DNA of 64,000 nt from Branchinecta lynchi (GCA_023053575.1 JAKZAP010000012.1:8246230-8310229), one strand, 5' to 3'; counted from the stretch's first letter, positions 31,824 through 45,123 are shown. Translations and numbers: made by a program. The notes: generated by a model from the letters alone, not told the origin.

Positions 31824-33269
31824 AACAAGACCAAAGGTTTCGATGGGATCCCAAAAATTCAATATCTGATCCAGACAACTGGGTCTTGTCTTAGCCAGAT
31901 CCAGTCTTCGCCAGACTCCTGGAACATTTTTACAATTAAAATTCAGAAACAGATTAAGGCCAAATAGCTAATCACCTGAGAAAACCAAGTTCAGATTTGG
32001 ATTCAGCATGTGTGTTTACCCCTATAAGTCATATCTGTTTTGACGAAAACTTCCTGGCACTTCTGCCAATTTCCCGGTTCCGGCCGAACTCCAGAACTAC
32101 TTGTCCGGCGAAAAAAGAAAGCTCAAAGACGAAATCAGGGTATCTTCTTTCCCCAGTAATGAACATCTAATCAACTTCAAATAGGAATTTATCTTATAAC
32201 AAATTTTCCGATTCCAGCCGGATTCCGGTCGAACTATATGTCCGGGTAAAATACGATTGTCACACAGGGACTCAGCATCTCTTCTTACCCCTAAATCGCT
32301 TATCTAATCAACTAGAAATAAAACTTTGACTTCCAACAGTTTTCCGGTTTTGGCCGGATTCCGGACGAACTACATGTCCGGGTAGAAACTTGTTTTCACA
32401 TAAGTGTTCAGCATGTCTTTTTGCCCTAAATCGAACATCTAATCAACTCCAAATAAAACTATTAATTTTGACAAACTTTCAGGTTTGGGCCGGATTCCGG
32501 TCGAAATACTTGTCCGTCGAGAAAATAGTTTTCACCATCGTCTTCAGCATGTCTCCCTACCTCTAAATCGAACATTTAATCAACTTCAAATAAAATTTTT
32601 ACTTTCAACAAACTTTCCGGTTTGGGCCGGATTCCGGGAGAAATACTTGTCCATCGAGAAAATAGTTTTCACCATCGTCTTCAGCATGCTTTCCTACCCC
32701 TAAATCGAACATCTAATCAATTTCAAATAAAACTTTTACTTTCAACAAACTTTCCGGTTTGGGCCGGATTCCGGGCGAAATACTTGTCCGTCGAGAAAAT
32801 AATTTTCACCATCTTCTTCAGCATGTCTTCCTACCCCTAAATCGAACATCTAATCAACTTCAAATAAAACTTTTACTTTCAACAAACTTTCCGGTTTTGG
32901 CCGGATTCCGGGCGAACTACTTGTCCGATGACAAAATGGTTTTCACCATCGTGCTCAGCATGTCTTCTTACCCCATAATCGACTATCACATTAGCTGTTT
33001 CAAAATATTTTGTTTGTCCCTTAATTTGAATCCCCTCCCCCACCCCTAAATGTAGAGCTACAAAGCCCATCTACGAACTTGACTGGTCCGACGACCCAAC
33101 GAACCCTCACACCAAGTTTCATCAAAATATCTCATTTCCTTCGAGAGTTATCGTGCTTACAGACGGACGGACGGACGGACGGACGGACGGACGGACGGAC
33201 GGACGGACAGACGGACAACTTTTGCGATGTCATAGGTATCCCTCCACTTACGTTTTGGGATCCCAAAAA
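31824..33269 (+). mobile_element. DINE-like family 1, copy 4 (best preserved)
   Basis: Full-length: AACAAGACCAAAGGTTTCGA start, a minisatellite whose last units repeat at exactly 137 bp (open frames start at 32485, 32622 and 32759), the CCCATCTACGAACTTGAC block, an (ACGG)n microsatellite of about 12 units at 33160-33210, and the terminal TTTTGGGATCCCAAAA. The array plus tetranucleotide microsatellite plus subterminal inverted repeats match non-autonomous Helentrons. The replicase source is not in the window. Confidence 0.75.
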
Positions 33270-34048
33270 CAGTTTTGTAACATGGCGTCGAGTGATTTGA
33301 TCCTGGGTAGCTGAGGTCCCCCTTGGAAATTCAATCGCGTGCACTGCTCCGGAAGGCACTAACTAAAAGCGTAGGAAGGGGAAAGGCCCGCTCAGTGCCC
33401 TTTCCACCTAATCCCAGTTTTTTTTTTTTGTAAATGGTAAGAAAAGTTTTAAATTAATATTTTTCCTATTATTAGGCATGACCCACAAACTGGTTTCTTT
33501 ATAATAGAAGATTCAGAACAGATCTGTTTTAACATTTTGGTAGGAAACTCCTCAAGACTACTTGTCCTGTTCATTCACGTCGAAGCTCACTCCCTTGGTT
33601 AGGTTAGCATTGACCAAAAATTTGGGGATTTTTGTTCCTGAATTAATGAAAATAGGAAGACCCATTCCATGACACCCTTTTAATTCTTCATTATTTCGGT
33701 TAATTTCGAAAAAATAGGGTGTTTTTATCCATTTCTGCAATTTTGCCGAAGGACCTTTCCCAAAACTTTATGAATGTAGCAGAACGGGATGATAACGGTA
33801 TTCAGAACTGAGGTTCCTATTCCGTTGATCATCCAGCGGAACGAAATGTATAATGAGATACAACTCGTTCTCCGTTCTGCTAAAAACGGACAATAGCACT
33901 GCGGCATTCTACTAAAACCCGTTATAGTAGAACGAGATAGAGAACGGTTTGTTTATAAAAAAACGCGGCTAGTTCCGACTCCGGCAATGCTTGCCCGGTC
34001 ACCACTGAAGTCACCAAGTTCGACGCTCAAAGCTTCAGAAGAAAAATG

Positions 34049-34520
34049 AACAAGAGCTGTAAGCTCATATGGCACTTGCATGAGTTAAGATGTTTTGATT
34101 GATCATAAGTAAGTTTCGACTTTGCAGTTGAGATGCGCACTCTAAGGCAGCTAGAACTTCATTTGTAAGCAAAACCCTTGAGGCAAGAATGATAATGAGC
34201 TTATGGGCATCATGAAAATGCATTTATTGCTTACAAGTATTTTTTTTACTTTGCGGTCAAGATTGGTACTTTAAGGAATAATCGGATTTGGGAAGTAGCA
34301 ATTTCTAAGCAAATGTTGTTAAGTTGTAATTTTTTGGATGTAGTTTCGGTGTAGTTTCGCTTAAAAGCCGTTTTATTTGTCCATTAATTCCGGGAAACCC
34401 CCTCCCCTTCCTCAAGTGTCCGGATCCAGTCAAATTGTGTAAAAGATTTAAATGGAGCAGATGTTTGTTCTTCCCAGCAAGTTTCACTCCAATCCCTCCA
34501 TTCTAACCGTTTCTCGGGGT

Positions 34521-34557
<37 letters not shown>

Positions 34558-35606
34558 CTCCCCCACGGTGCCCATAGCCAATCCGATTCAGTAAATGATT
34601 TACCAAGAGCATCTGTTTGTTCTTCCCACAAAGTTCCATCCCGATCTCTCCATTCTAAGCGGGTCACGTATCCCCCCCCCAATAGTTGCAGGAACCGGTC
34701 CGGATATGTAAAAGATCATCAGAGAAATATCCTCTGTTTAGTTCTTAAATTTCAATCGAATCCGATCACCCGTTCCAAAGTTACGCATGACTGAATATTT
34801 CGGATTCCCCTCCCTCCGCTCCCCCAACCATTATCAGATCGACAAAATCTTTAATTTGAAGTCAGTTTGCTCGGGTCCCTGATATGCCTGCCATTTTTCA
34901 TCGTGAAAATTCCCAAAATCGCCATCACCGGAATTCCTGGAAACCCCCCCCCCCTAAGTGTCCGGATCCAGTACAATTGTCTAAACGATTTATCTAGAGC
35001 AGATGCTTGTTCTTGCCAGCAAGTTTCGCTCCGATCCCTCCATTCTAACCGTTTGTTGAAATTTCCGGTCTCCCCCTCCCCCCCCCCCCCCCCAACTCCC
35101 CCTGGCTACCGAATCCGGTCAAGGAACAGGACATCACAGATATAGAATCTATTCAGTTATTAAGTTTCATTACAATCCGATCAACCGTTCGAAAGTTATA
35201 CACTACTCAATTTCCCGGATTCCCATGCCCTCCACACCCCCCCCAAAGATGGTCAGATCGAAAAACTGATTATTTCTAAGTTTGTTTGGTCGGGTCTTTG
35301 ATATGCCTGCCAAGTTCCATAGTCCTAGCACATCTGGAAGTAACCTAACTCGAAAAAGTGTGACAAAATGCCCTCAATTTTCAAGTTTCCAGCGCCCTCC
35401 ACTACCCCGCATATGGTCGGATCGGGAAACTGATTATTTCCAGGTTAGTTTGGTCGGAAACCTGATATGCCTGCCAAGTTTCATTGTCCTAGCACATCTG
35501 GAAGTACCCTAACTCGAAAAAGTGTGACAAAAAACTCGGACCGACCGACAAACGGAATTGTGATCGGTATATGGCACTTGGGCCAGAGGCTGCAAGTGGC
35601 ATAAAA
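34049..35606 (+). mobile_element. DINE-like family 2, copy 2
   Basis: Starts AACAAGAGCTGTAAGCTC and ends with the 3' hairpin (TATGGCACTTG..CAAGTGGCATA, one mismatch) plus A run. It has the same C-rich internal units as 21299-23346, including a C tract of about 40 near 34520-34555. It is inserted between GAAGAAAAAT and AATAGGGC, which are nearly adjacent in the related sequence at about 24475-24500. Confidence 0.7.
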
Positions 35607-35623
35607 ACAATAGGGCAGCAAAA

Positions 35624-36897
35624 GAGGGATCAACTAAAACCAGGAAGGGAGGGAACGAGAGAAAAGCAGGAAGGCATACTAAGACCAGGAAGGGCACACT
35701 AAAACCAGGAAGGCTGTCGCCAGAACTGGCAGCACCGTTCCCTTATTCTATTTAGTATTATTTAAGGGGTCGGCAACTTTCAAAGTCGAAGTTCACCATC
35801 CTTTGTCGTTTTAGTATCCTGACCACGGTTAGGGATTAAGATCAGTGAGGGGTCGGCATCTGTCAAAATTGTAATTCACCTTTTCATTTCTAGTTCTGGC
35901 GGTAGGCGACCAAAATCCTCAGAGTACAGTGACGGGTCGGCAGCTAAGATATTTCAAGTCCACCATTTCCTTCCTCGTTTTACCTTGAAAGTACTAAAAT
36001 GAGCAAGGAAATGGTGAACTTTAAATATCCCAGTTGCCGAGCCCTCGAAGATGAGTAATTTCCTTCCTCGTTTTAGTACTTTCAAGGTACTAAAACGAGG
36101 ATTTTAGACGCCATCGGCAGTTGCCGACCCCTCAAAAATATTTCGTTCCTCGTTTTAATACTTTGAAAGTACCAAAACGAGGAAGGAAATGGTATACTTA
36201 TCTTAGTTGCCAACTCCTCGGGGATTTTAGTCGCCTACCGTCAGAAAGAGAAATGAAAAGGTGAATTACAATTTGTATAGTTCCCGACCCCTCGCTGGAC
36301 TCGGAGGATCTTAGTTAACGATATAGTTGCAAAGAAGAATAATTTCCTTCCTCGTTTTAGTACTTTCAAGGTACAGAAACGAGGAAGGAAATGGTGGACT
36401 TGAAATACAATTTGTATAGTTGCCGACCCCTCGTTGTTCTCGGGAGGATTCTACTTGCCGAAGTTGCAAAGAAAGAAAATTTAAAATTTTCTTCCTCGTA
36501 TTAGTAATTTCAAGGTACTAAAACGAGGAAGAATATGGTGGACTTGACATATCTTAGTTGCCGACCTATCACTGGACTCGGGGGATTAGTCGCCTACCGT
36601 CAGAACTAGAAATGAAAAGGTGCATTACAATTTTGATGTTTGCCGACCCCTCACTGATCTTAATGCCTAGCCCTGTCAGGATACTAAAACGAGGAAGGGA
36701 TGGTGAACTTTGGGTTTGTGAAGTTGCCGACCCTTGAAGAATACGAAACAGAGGAAGAGAACTTTCCTGTTCTGAATTCTGGCGACAGCCTTCCTGGTTT
36801 TAGTATGCCCTTCCTCGTTTTAGTATGCCCTTCCTGGCTTTAGAATGCCTTCTCGCTTTTCTCGCGTTCCCTTCCCTTCCTGGTTTTAGTTGATCCC
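35624..36897. mobile_element. Foldback element 3, 1.27 kb, TSD AGCAAAA
   Basis: Inverted ends of about 90 bp (GGGATCAACTAAAACCAGGA at both tips) enclose many internal inverted units built on CTTCCTCGTTTTAGTACTTT and its complement, alternating with GTTGCCGACCCCTC. The flanks are AGCAAAA (35617-35623 and 36898-36904). The related locus near 24500 reads GGCGGCAAAACAGC without the element, supporting insertion. No open frame of note. Confidence 0.8.
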
Positions 36898-37229
36898 AGC
36901 AAAACATTATTCGGAATTCATTCACTGGACGAACAAAATTAATGGTAAAATTATCGTCGACCAGCTACGGCGACAAGGGAACGGTGACCGCCGACCGAAA
37001 AAGGCATTAAAAAGAGACCTTCGAGTTTGGAGGTAACTTCAAATTTCGTTCAAAAACCGCAACTAGTTTCTCTCTGTTTCTATGTGTTATCTTCGAGAAA
37101 ACTAGCAGATTCGCGTAGATTAGAAATCTGGAATATGATCTGCATCCACTGCAACTTAAGCTTTTACAGAAGTTGTTATATTCCAGTAGTTATTTTCAGG
37201 TGTTAAGCACAAAAGAAAACAATGCTCAC

Positions 37230-37269
37230 CACTTGCCACAATCACCAAAAACAAGATTATGTTTTTCAT
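37230..37269 (-). CDS. CTLD gene B, exon 1 (signal peptide)
   Basis: A 40-nt coding exon: ATG at 37267-37269, reading MKNIILFLVIVAS plus one base, then donor GTGAGC. Joined to 29846 it completes a Val codon and continues LTSELDKEIACEEGW, giving a typical signal peptide with cleavage expected about residue 16. It is too short to be noticed by ORF length; it was found by comparing three near-identical exons at 26.4, 37.2 and 63.6 kb. The intron is about 7.4 kb and filled with repeats. Confidence 0.82.
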
Positions 37270-37475
37270 CTTGTTTCGTAAACACTGACTCAAAATTACA
37301 CAAGTAGGCCCATGTATTGATAAGGCAAGCCATATTATCTCTATTGACCCACTGTCTTTTCAGTGTACTGCTATGCCGACGAAAGTTCGCAGAGATATAC
37401 ACACACAAACCACCATCCTAAAGAGTACAATTAGTATGCCGATGGTAACAGCATTGGAAGGAAACGATGACGATT
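37270..37475 (-). promoter_or_regulatory. Conserved upstream region of gene B
   Basis: Homologous to 26449-26660 of gene A, and the homology ends at GGAAACGATGA in both. On the minus strand AGATAA (37335-37340) is 66 nt and TTATCA (37318-37323) 49 nt from the ATG, identical spacing to gene A. The TCF-like word is degraded here (ACTTTCGTC). Confidence 0.5.
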
Positions 37476-39965
37476 TTTCGGTTCCTCTGGAAACCACTAT
37501 ACTTGGTAAAATTTTGCGGCAAAAGCAACCTTCATGACGCCAAACAGAAATTCTCCTTCCAGACCAGGGACCTCGGCCGAAACCTACGGTCTGCAGACCT
37601 TAAGCCTGCTCACTTATATCAAAGGGTTTACACGATCTCTGCGTCCGGCATGTATCTTGGTGTACGTCAAACTCTCGGTGAGAAGCCCCTCTGCCGAAAC
37701 CACACCTTTTTTCTCTATCAAACCTAGCATATCTAACTAGCAGTCTAACTAGGGTCACGAGCGTCACCTGGTTAAGGAATGGATCACCGTTACCATCTCC
37801 TTTGCCTCAATTTCGCTTTGCCCTCCACATTCAACACTTACATCCCATTCTCAAATCTCACATGTGTCGAAACGGTAAAGCACAAAATCCCGCTTTCCCT
37901 ATTTACTCAACCAAACAAAACATTATGGTGGAAAAACTATAGCTAGCTCAGCTCAGTAGGTTTTCCTGAAATGTCCTGGAAAGCACTCTTGAATGACTAC
38001 GGCAACAATCGTTTTTGTCGCACTTCTTGGTAGCACCGTTCTGTCTTTTCTAGCCTATCTGTCCGGCCCTGGTGATTTCCATAGTTTTTCAGAAATGAAA
38101 CGTAACGTAAGACCTGATAAACGAACACTCTACACTATCGAAATTTCCCATAGGCGTTTTATCTTGAACCAACTGCTTCTGTACACACCTACCGCATTCA
38201 AACTATATGAAATAGTAAGGCCAAGAATAACACCTGATGGACAAAATTATACTTTAACATTGTACTCTTAAAAATACAATTAATTCGAGAAACATGCCAT
38301 TCAACTTAAATTTCATGTTCACATCTAAGTTATATTACTTACAGAGTTCCATGTTTTCCATAATATCGTTCAACCACTTCCCCTTTTCAACCATCCAATG
38401 ATTCTTTCAATCAATTGCCCCCGTTTACCAAAAATCACAACCAACGCACTACCAGTAGGGATGGGTAATGACAATAATAAAATTCAGTACAAGGCGGATT
38501 GTATAGACCCGAATACGAAGTTAAATATTCACTGCACGGTTTTCCAGAACCTTGGGTTGTCAATAATCCAGAAATTTTGCCGATGATCGATGATAACCAA
38601 ACTTTCCGATCAATTCGTCACATGTTAATACATGCCGGTGTCCCTCTTCTGTTATGCGCCAATCCCAGCATATAAATGGTAACACTACGGACTACCATTG
38701 TTTTCTAATATCTAAAACGACCATCTATTAATTTTCCTTGCTTTAACAAATAAAAGAAACGAAGGTTTTATTGATCCCGTCAAAGTAACTCAAATTCGTT
38801 GACAAACGAACTAGCTCTCTGATGGAATTCTAAGCTTCGTTTGGACCCAGGGCTTTTTAGCGCTTTTTCGGCATAGCTGAATTTTGACAATCGCGCTCGC
38901 TGGAAACTGAAAGTTCCGCCGACATCTCTTTAAAGTTCAATGGGCACATCAAACTACCCCAATCCCACTCTGTAACAACCTAGGAACAATGCTTACCCCC
39001 TAGATCAGCAAGCTTTTTCAACAGTTTCCTCTCTGTGATATTTCAAAGCGTCATTTTTTGGGCCAGTACATGCCCAATTTACTAGCTTGGACAAAGATAA
39101 AAGTGATATTTCTTGTAATACTTAGTAGATCTTTATTTTATGCATAAATCAGCTTGTATAATTCAGATTTGAATAGGTTATTTGTTTGTTAATGATTTTT
39201 GTAGCTATATTATTTTTTATAAGCTTATTGCATATTCTGGTACATTTTAGAAAGCAAGCTAATCAAGCTTCACAACAATATTCCACAAAGAAAAACTTTA
39301 ATAGGCACTGTAAGCCATGGAACTTCTGATGAAACACTAGAACAATCAGGTAAACTGCATCTGCGGCTTGACTTAGGTGACATCTCAAATACATACTATT
39401 CTATCAAGCATTGCTGGAAGTTTTTAAATTTCCTGCCACGATATCCCAGCTCCTAAGATTTGGATCGCCAAAGTGCCAGAGAGGCAAAGACAAGGGATAA
39501 CAAGAAAACGGCCGATTTTCGTAGCGGCTTCTAAAGGAAGTCAGAAGTGTTTATTTGTGAAGCATTTAATACAAAGTAAAGCATTAGAAGTGTCCAGTGT
39601 GCTTTAACACATAAAGACATGGGCAAACTTCAAATACTGTTTTCATTTGGGAGACCGTCAGGTCTACTCTTTGTTGTGGTCTTCTTTGAGTTTGTTTGGT
39701 TTCCCCACGCTTTAACCAGTGCGCTATCAGTTTCAAATATTTTTTCGCCCAGCGGCCGCGTCGGAGGGCAGGAAAGTTGGATAGAGTCGACAAACGCTAA
39801 CAAGAAAATCACTCACTTCACGTGGCAAGTAATGGTATTTTTGAAAAATGATATTTTCGATCCATTTCGTCGTCAAGAGATCATTTCTAGTAAGAGTTGT
39901 GCTTATACCCGAATACTGTAAACAGTAGCACCCTTCCTGATTACTAAAAACTGATGACCTGTCGG
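37476..39965. other. No supported gene; one hydrophobic open frame
   Basis: The open frame 37993-38271 (+) encodes 92 residues with a hydrophobic first 25 (ATIVFVALLGSTVLSFLAYL), but no family is recognised and no splice context or homologous copy supports it. 38280-39600 shows nothing recognisable. 39725-39905 is an inverted copy of the dispersed repeat at 23490. Confidence 0.4.
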
Positions 39966-40308
39966 CAGAGGCGTTACTAGCCGAAATGTTTGGGGGGGGG
40001 GGGGGGGGGGGGGGGGGTGACGATGCATTTACCGACTGGCTGCTAATTTTTACCGACTTTTTCCGCAGAAAAACGACTGTTTTCAACAACGAAAATGACA
40101 TTTTTGGAAAAAGTCGACTGGTTTTCGGAAAATCGACTATTTTGACGAAAAATCGACCAATTTTCAGAAAAAACGACTGTTTTCATGAAAAAATCCACTG
40201 TTTTGACGAAAAATCATGGCGCTTCGCGCCGACTCGGTTATTTTTACCGACTAGCCGACAACATTAGGGGGGGGGGCATCCCCCCTCCCCCCAGTCGTGA
40301 CGCCCCTG
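39966..40308. mobile_element. hAT-type MITE, 343 bp, TSD CCTGTCGG
   Basis: Ends CAGAGGCGTTACTAGCC and reverse complement of AGTCGTGACGCCCCTG, flanked by a perfect 8-bp CCTGTCGG (39958-39965 and 40309-40316). A G run of about 30 and a C-rich tract lie just inside the ends. The interior repeats GAAAA(A)TCGAC. Same termini family as 12648 and 58842. Confidence 0.85.
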
Positions 40309-40316
40309 CCTGTCGG

Positions 40317-42130
40317 AAACTGATGATGCTGTCGAGTTTTAACTGAGTTTAAAAATATCGCGTTGCCAAACCTGTCATGCATACCCCGACAGAAAATAGC
40401 TTAACGCCAACACACTAAGACAAAAAAAAATATTCGCCATCTCGCATGACCCCGAAAAAACTTTCGACACGCAAATAATATAATAACTGACGTGGACATG
40501 GCACGCCACTCTTTGTTCTTTTTTTTTTTATAAACCTGGCACACACTTTCCTAAACTTGTTTCAACACCACACAACAAATTTTTCTTTCCCTGATTCATC
40601 AACTGACATATCACGCCAATAAAATTAATACAAGCACATTCTCTTCCAAAACTAAAAAATCATCCGCAGCAGTCACGAACAGTTCAGCCATTGCAAATTT
40701 TCTCAAGAATTCACTTCAAAATATTTCGGGTAATTTCCAAAAAGAGAATACAAGAAGGACTTGTTGGTGTCAACATTTCGGTTTGAACTTCTTCACGACG
40801 CAAATCTAAGCACGCATACCCAACAACCACCTTCTCTAATGATTCCAATTACTTAGAACCTATAGTGGGTTCTTTAAACCCTTACGCAGGTCAATGGACT
40901 TCGAACAATAACCTCTTTTGGGTAGCCTGCTGCATTTGTAAAGGTGATAAAACGTCTTTCAAACCTTTCCCCGCACCGGGGCTGCTTGCATGGGTTTTCA
41001 CCTCAGAAAAATTCCCACGGCTGAGAATCAGACCAATGAATAGGGTTATGGGTTATCAGTGTCACATTTTTCTTCCATGATGTGAAAACTGGACTGTCTC
41101 GTTAAATCCAAGATAAGAAGAATACACGTTTCAGACATGCACTGGGTCGACACCGGGGCACCGTCCTCTTCATACTAGACTCGAAAACAACCTTGTAATA
41201 AATAAAGTTACATATAACATCTCGCCATTTTAAAATGCTCATCAGCCTGTCCCGGGATCACCAGCAGCAGCCGTAACGGCTGAACTTCCTGACTTTTTTC
41301 TTCCCGAAGAAATGGCAGTTACTTATTCAACTATTTCTCATATATTATTTCACATGCTACCCTTGCTTCTTCAATGATTCGTCCGGTTCTTTCTCTTTTA
41401 TCAGCAAATTTTAGATCCCGGAGTCGGTGATGACAAGTAACGCCAAATCTAACTCCAAAATGATTAAATTTTGTGGTTATTCAACTCAGTGATATAGGCT
41501 ACTATACTGTGGGCCTTCGATCATGTGACATTTTCGAGGGGTTGACTTCAATGGTAGGGAATACACTCAACAAGAAATAGGCGGATCCCAACTGTGAGAC
41601 ATGTCAGGAACTTGTCGCAATCGGCTGTCTTGTTAGACCATAATCCTCTTCGGCGGTAAGGGGCTTACAACTCATATGCAACCCGACACCTAAATTACCG
41701 TTCTCTTCATTTGGTTAACTATTAATTGTCACACACGTCTCGCATTACTTAATTCTTACAACTACTCAGGCTTTGTGCCAATGAACCCAAACTGTATCCC
41801 CGCCTCACCCCTCTCGTTACACGCACTACGTTTGTCGTTGTCTTTGGATGAGTCCCAGTCTGCTCTCGTCTGGCACCAACGAACTAAAACAGAAAAACTG
41901 GGTTTCGTTTGTCTGGACGCCCCCGATTGCTCTCATCGGAAAGAAACTAGTTCTCATCTGAGACTCGGTCGGACCCCACTTAAGCCCAATGAATCAGGAA
42001 ATCTTCTAAAAATTTTCCGTAGACCTACCAACCGATCCTATAGCTTTTCTTACAAAAAAATACATAATTGTGAGCCGCAGAAAATCCGAAACCGTGTTCA
42101 CCGTTAAGAGTCTTAACGTAGGTTCACAAG
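40317..42130. other. No gene recognised
   Basis: No domain, repeat or splice-supported exon was recognised. Open frames at 40865-41080 and 41775-42107 (+) have no identifiable motif. Confidence 0.45.
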
Positions 42131-42179
42131 GGTAACTCCCTAAACCGTAAGTGAGTTCAAAGTTTTTATCCTGCAAAAA

Positions 42180-43150
42180 CCCTGCCTAAGAGTCGTGCAA
42201 GATCGCTGGCGTCTCTTAATCTCATCTTAACAGACGTCCCATATGCTTGGTCTCTCAACCTTGCATCTCGCAGCTTAACGTAAGTTCAACGGAATCCGAT
42301 AAGCCCGTTCTTTAATCCTCTTATAAAAAGCACCCTGTCGATCGCTGGCGTCCCATAAACTCGGTCTTAGCTGGTGTCTCATACGCTCGGTATCCAAGCC
42401 TCGCGTCAAGTCCCATAAGGTCGTGTCCGTCAAGCCTAGCACCAGATAAAATCATGTTAGATCCCTGGCGTTTAAACTTGCCGCGTAAGCCTCGACCCCA
42501 CACCGACACGTAACATTGCTGGCGTCCCATAAGCTTGGTCTTCAAGCTTTTATCAGATAACGCAATATAAGATCACTGTGGCTTGGAAAGCTCGGTCGTC
42601 AAGCCGCACTTCAAATAACGTCGCGTAAGATCGTTGGCTTCCCATAAGCACGGTGAGATCAATGGCGGTATATAAGTTCGGCCATTAAACATTGTATCAC
42701 AAACTGTCCCTTACGATCATTACCACTGGTGTCTCATAGCTCGCAACTTAATACCCGTATAGCGTAGTGTCACGCATGATCACTTGCGCTTCTTAAATTT
42801 GGTCGACAAACCTTGCATCAGAAACCGTTCCTTATGATCATTACCGTCTCATGAGTCTTTATCAGACTCGTTGGAGTCTGATAAGCTCGCCACTTAAGCC
42901 CAATATAGCACAGTGTCACGTGTGATCACTTGCGCTTCCTATGTTCGGTCGCCCAACCTTGCATCAGAAAGCGTCACGTATGATCGCAAGCGTCTCATAA
43001 GCTAGCCTTCTATCCTCGCCTTAGCACTAGCGTCACGTAAGATCACTGGCATTCCAATAGGTTCGGTCGTCAAACTATGCATCATCAAGCGTCACTTGAT
43101 CGTTGGCGTCTCATAAGCTCGCCCCCTTTAATCCTCCATGTCGTAGCAGG
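42180..43150. repeat. Degenerate minisatellite, roughly 60-70-bp units
   Basis: Units combine GATCGCTGGCGTCCCATAAG, CTCGGTCGTCAAGCCT and (A)TCAGATAACGTCACGTAAGA in the same orientation, with heavy divergence and partial units (for example about 42331, 42518, 42552, 42620, 42777 and 43035). No coding role is apparent. Period estimated by eye. Confidence 0.6.
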
Positions 43151-43159
43151 ATATAAGGT

Positions 43160-44398
43160 CACTCTTGTGCCTGAATGTACAGTCTTACTTAGTACGTAAT
43201 ACTTGAGAACGAGAAAAGATGAGGCCTTTAATTTATAAATTAAACAAAGTGTTATTTCCTTTTTACTTTTTAATCGCTTTTCTCTTTTTTTTTTAAACAA
43301 GAAAACTTGACAAAATAAAAGAAGTTAGTAAATGATCTCGTCTGCTCTCCTCTCTATTCTTTGAGTTTCTCGAAACGTAAATCAACACGAACGTCTACGT
43401 TCATAATTCAAAACAACTTTTTGACGGGAAACCTGTCATTCTGGAAACACTAAAACCAATAATTATTCGAGTCATACTCCCGATTTACATCCAAACTTGT
43501 AACAAAACAAAAAAACGGCTGGACACTTCTTACTTACTGTGCAAAATATTCAATTCTTCCTTTCCATCAAACACTACCAAACTTGGTAAATTATTATAAA
43601 AGAATATAAGATACCATGAATATGAATTCAAATACTCTCCCTGTTCTTCAACCCCAGCGACAAGCTGTCTTTACAGTGGTCCATAACGAAGAAATCATCC
43701 TTCTTGAGTTAGACACGATAAATATCCTGTTTTTCAAAACAACTCTTAATCCGACTCTCCCATAACCGCACTAACCCAGGTCTGCTACTGGGTCAGTCCT
43801 TGAAAAATGGAAGGCACTCCTTACCGTCTCTGGATTTAGCCATGCCTGAACAAAGGTCTTCCATCGTAAAACATTCTTATACCGTTGTTGATCAGTAATA
43901 CCGCATCCCTTTAGTTGTTCGCCATCGAAACTGTTCCACACCAAATATATCTATATTTAAACTTTTCCATATAAACTCTATCTGCAATTTCCATATTTTA
44001 ATCTTCACTAAGCAAAAACTTGCAATTCGAATGTTACATTACGAGTATCTCTAATCTTTTATGCTTTAACATGTTGTACGAAACCGAGTATCTAATATAC
44101 GTGTAGCGTGTACCCGAGTGGTTGGTACATATTAGACAATACCGGTACTCTGATCTTAATCCTCGAAGTGTTGGTTCGTAACTGTGGAGGGGGAAGTTCA
44201 GACGGTAGGTCCTAGGTCCTACATTCAATAGACGGTGGTTAGAAAACACACTTACTTTTAATATTAAAGTTCTGCATACATCGAACACATCTGTTAATAC
44301 AACGATCACTACTGTCTTAAGACTGCCTCTTAAATGCAATTTCATTGCACCTTTTATACCACTTTTCTTACATCGTTTCATCTCTTGGCTCAAATAAC
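43160..44398. other. No gene recognised, AT-rich
   Basis: Nothing supported on either strand. Confidence 0.45.
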
Positions 44399-44877
44399 CA
44401 GTATCTTGGCCAGCTCTCAAACATCAAGTACAGGGTGGGGAATGTGGTCCACCAGTCTCTTTCGCGGAACACACCAGTCTCACTGTTTTGAACCATCAGT
44501 CTCAGAAAAATGGCGCCGGGAACCACCAGTCTCGGAAACGAGACCAACAGTCTCAAATTCAAACCAACAGTCTCATCTAATTTCCAATTTTTTTAAAGTA
44601 AAAAAGTGTTTTCTTTGTTTTTCTCTGTCAGTCCCTTGAATTACGCGCTTGTGTCAGCACTACAGGTAGAGTGAAGCTTGGGCTTTCGATACATGTATTC
44701 ATCTCTGCTATTGGCTTGGTACTTCTCAGTGAGTAGGGCTCTGAAAAAGCAAACACATTTATTTTTTTGTTTTCTGTGTTGTTTAATAGAATTCTGCTAC
44801 TCTGCCAACTACAACAGGTAAAGTGAAGCCTGGGCTTTCAAACGATATATGATTCACTGTTACTGGATTACCAAGTG

Positions 44878-45123
44878 TCACATTGGGTGGCTTTGAAAAA
44901 ACTGTTTTGGTAAACAAATGTAATTTCTAGTCTGTCTATGCGATTTCTTGGAATTTTCTAAATTTGCGACCAGTTTTGGTAGATTTAAGCATGAGTTTTC
45001 CACAGATCCATGTATCTCTGATACTGGCTTAGTCAGTTTGTTGCTGGGTTCCTGTGGTAAACTCATTAGCTGTTTTTTTTTTAACTGCCCTGCTTGATAC
45101 TGTTGAATGTTTTGTCGCCTCAC
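44878..45123 (-). other. Recurrent short frame in foldback 2 (copy 1 of 3)
   Basis: 81 residues beginning MRRQNIQQYQAGQLKKKQL and containing CLNLPKLVANLENSKKSHRQ. Related frames are at 48408-48600 (+) and 49857-50045 (+). All three stay open over the shared part, but no family is recognised and the frame is short, so coding status is undecided. Confidence 0.3.

Noticed and set aside
32485..33049. Repeated 70-96-residue frames (MGRIP(V/G)EILV...) as a protein family
   Set aside because: They are one frame of the 137-bp minisatellite, which stays open by chance because the unit is short of stops; 137 is not a multiple of 3, so the array cannot be read through as a single repeat protein.
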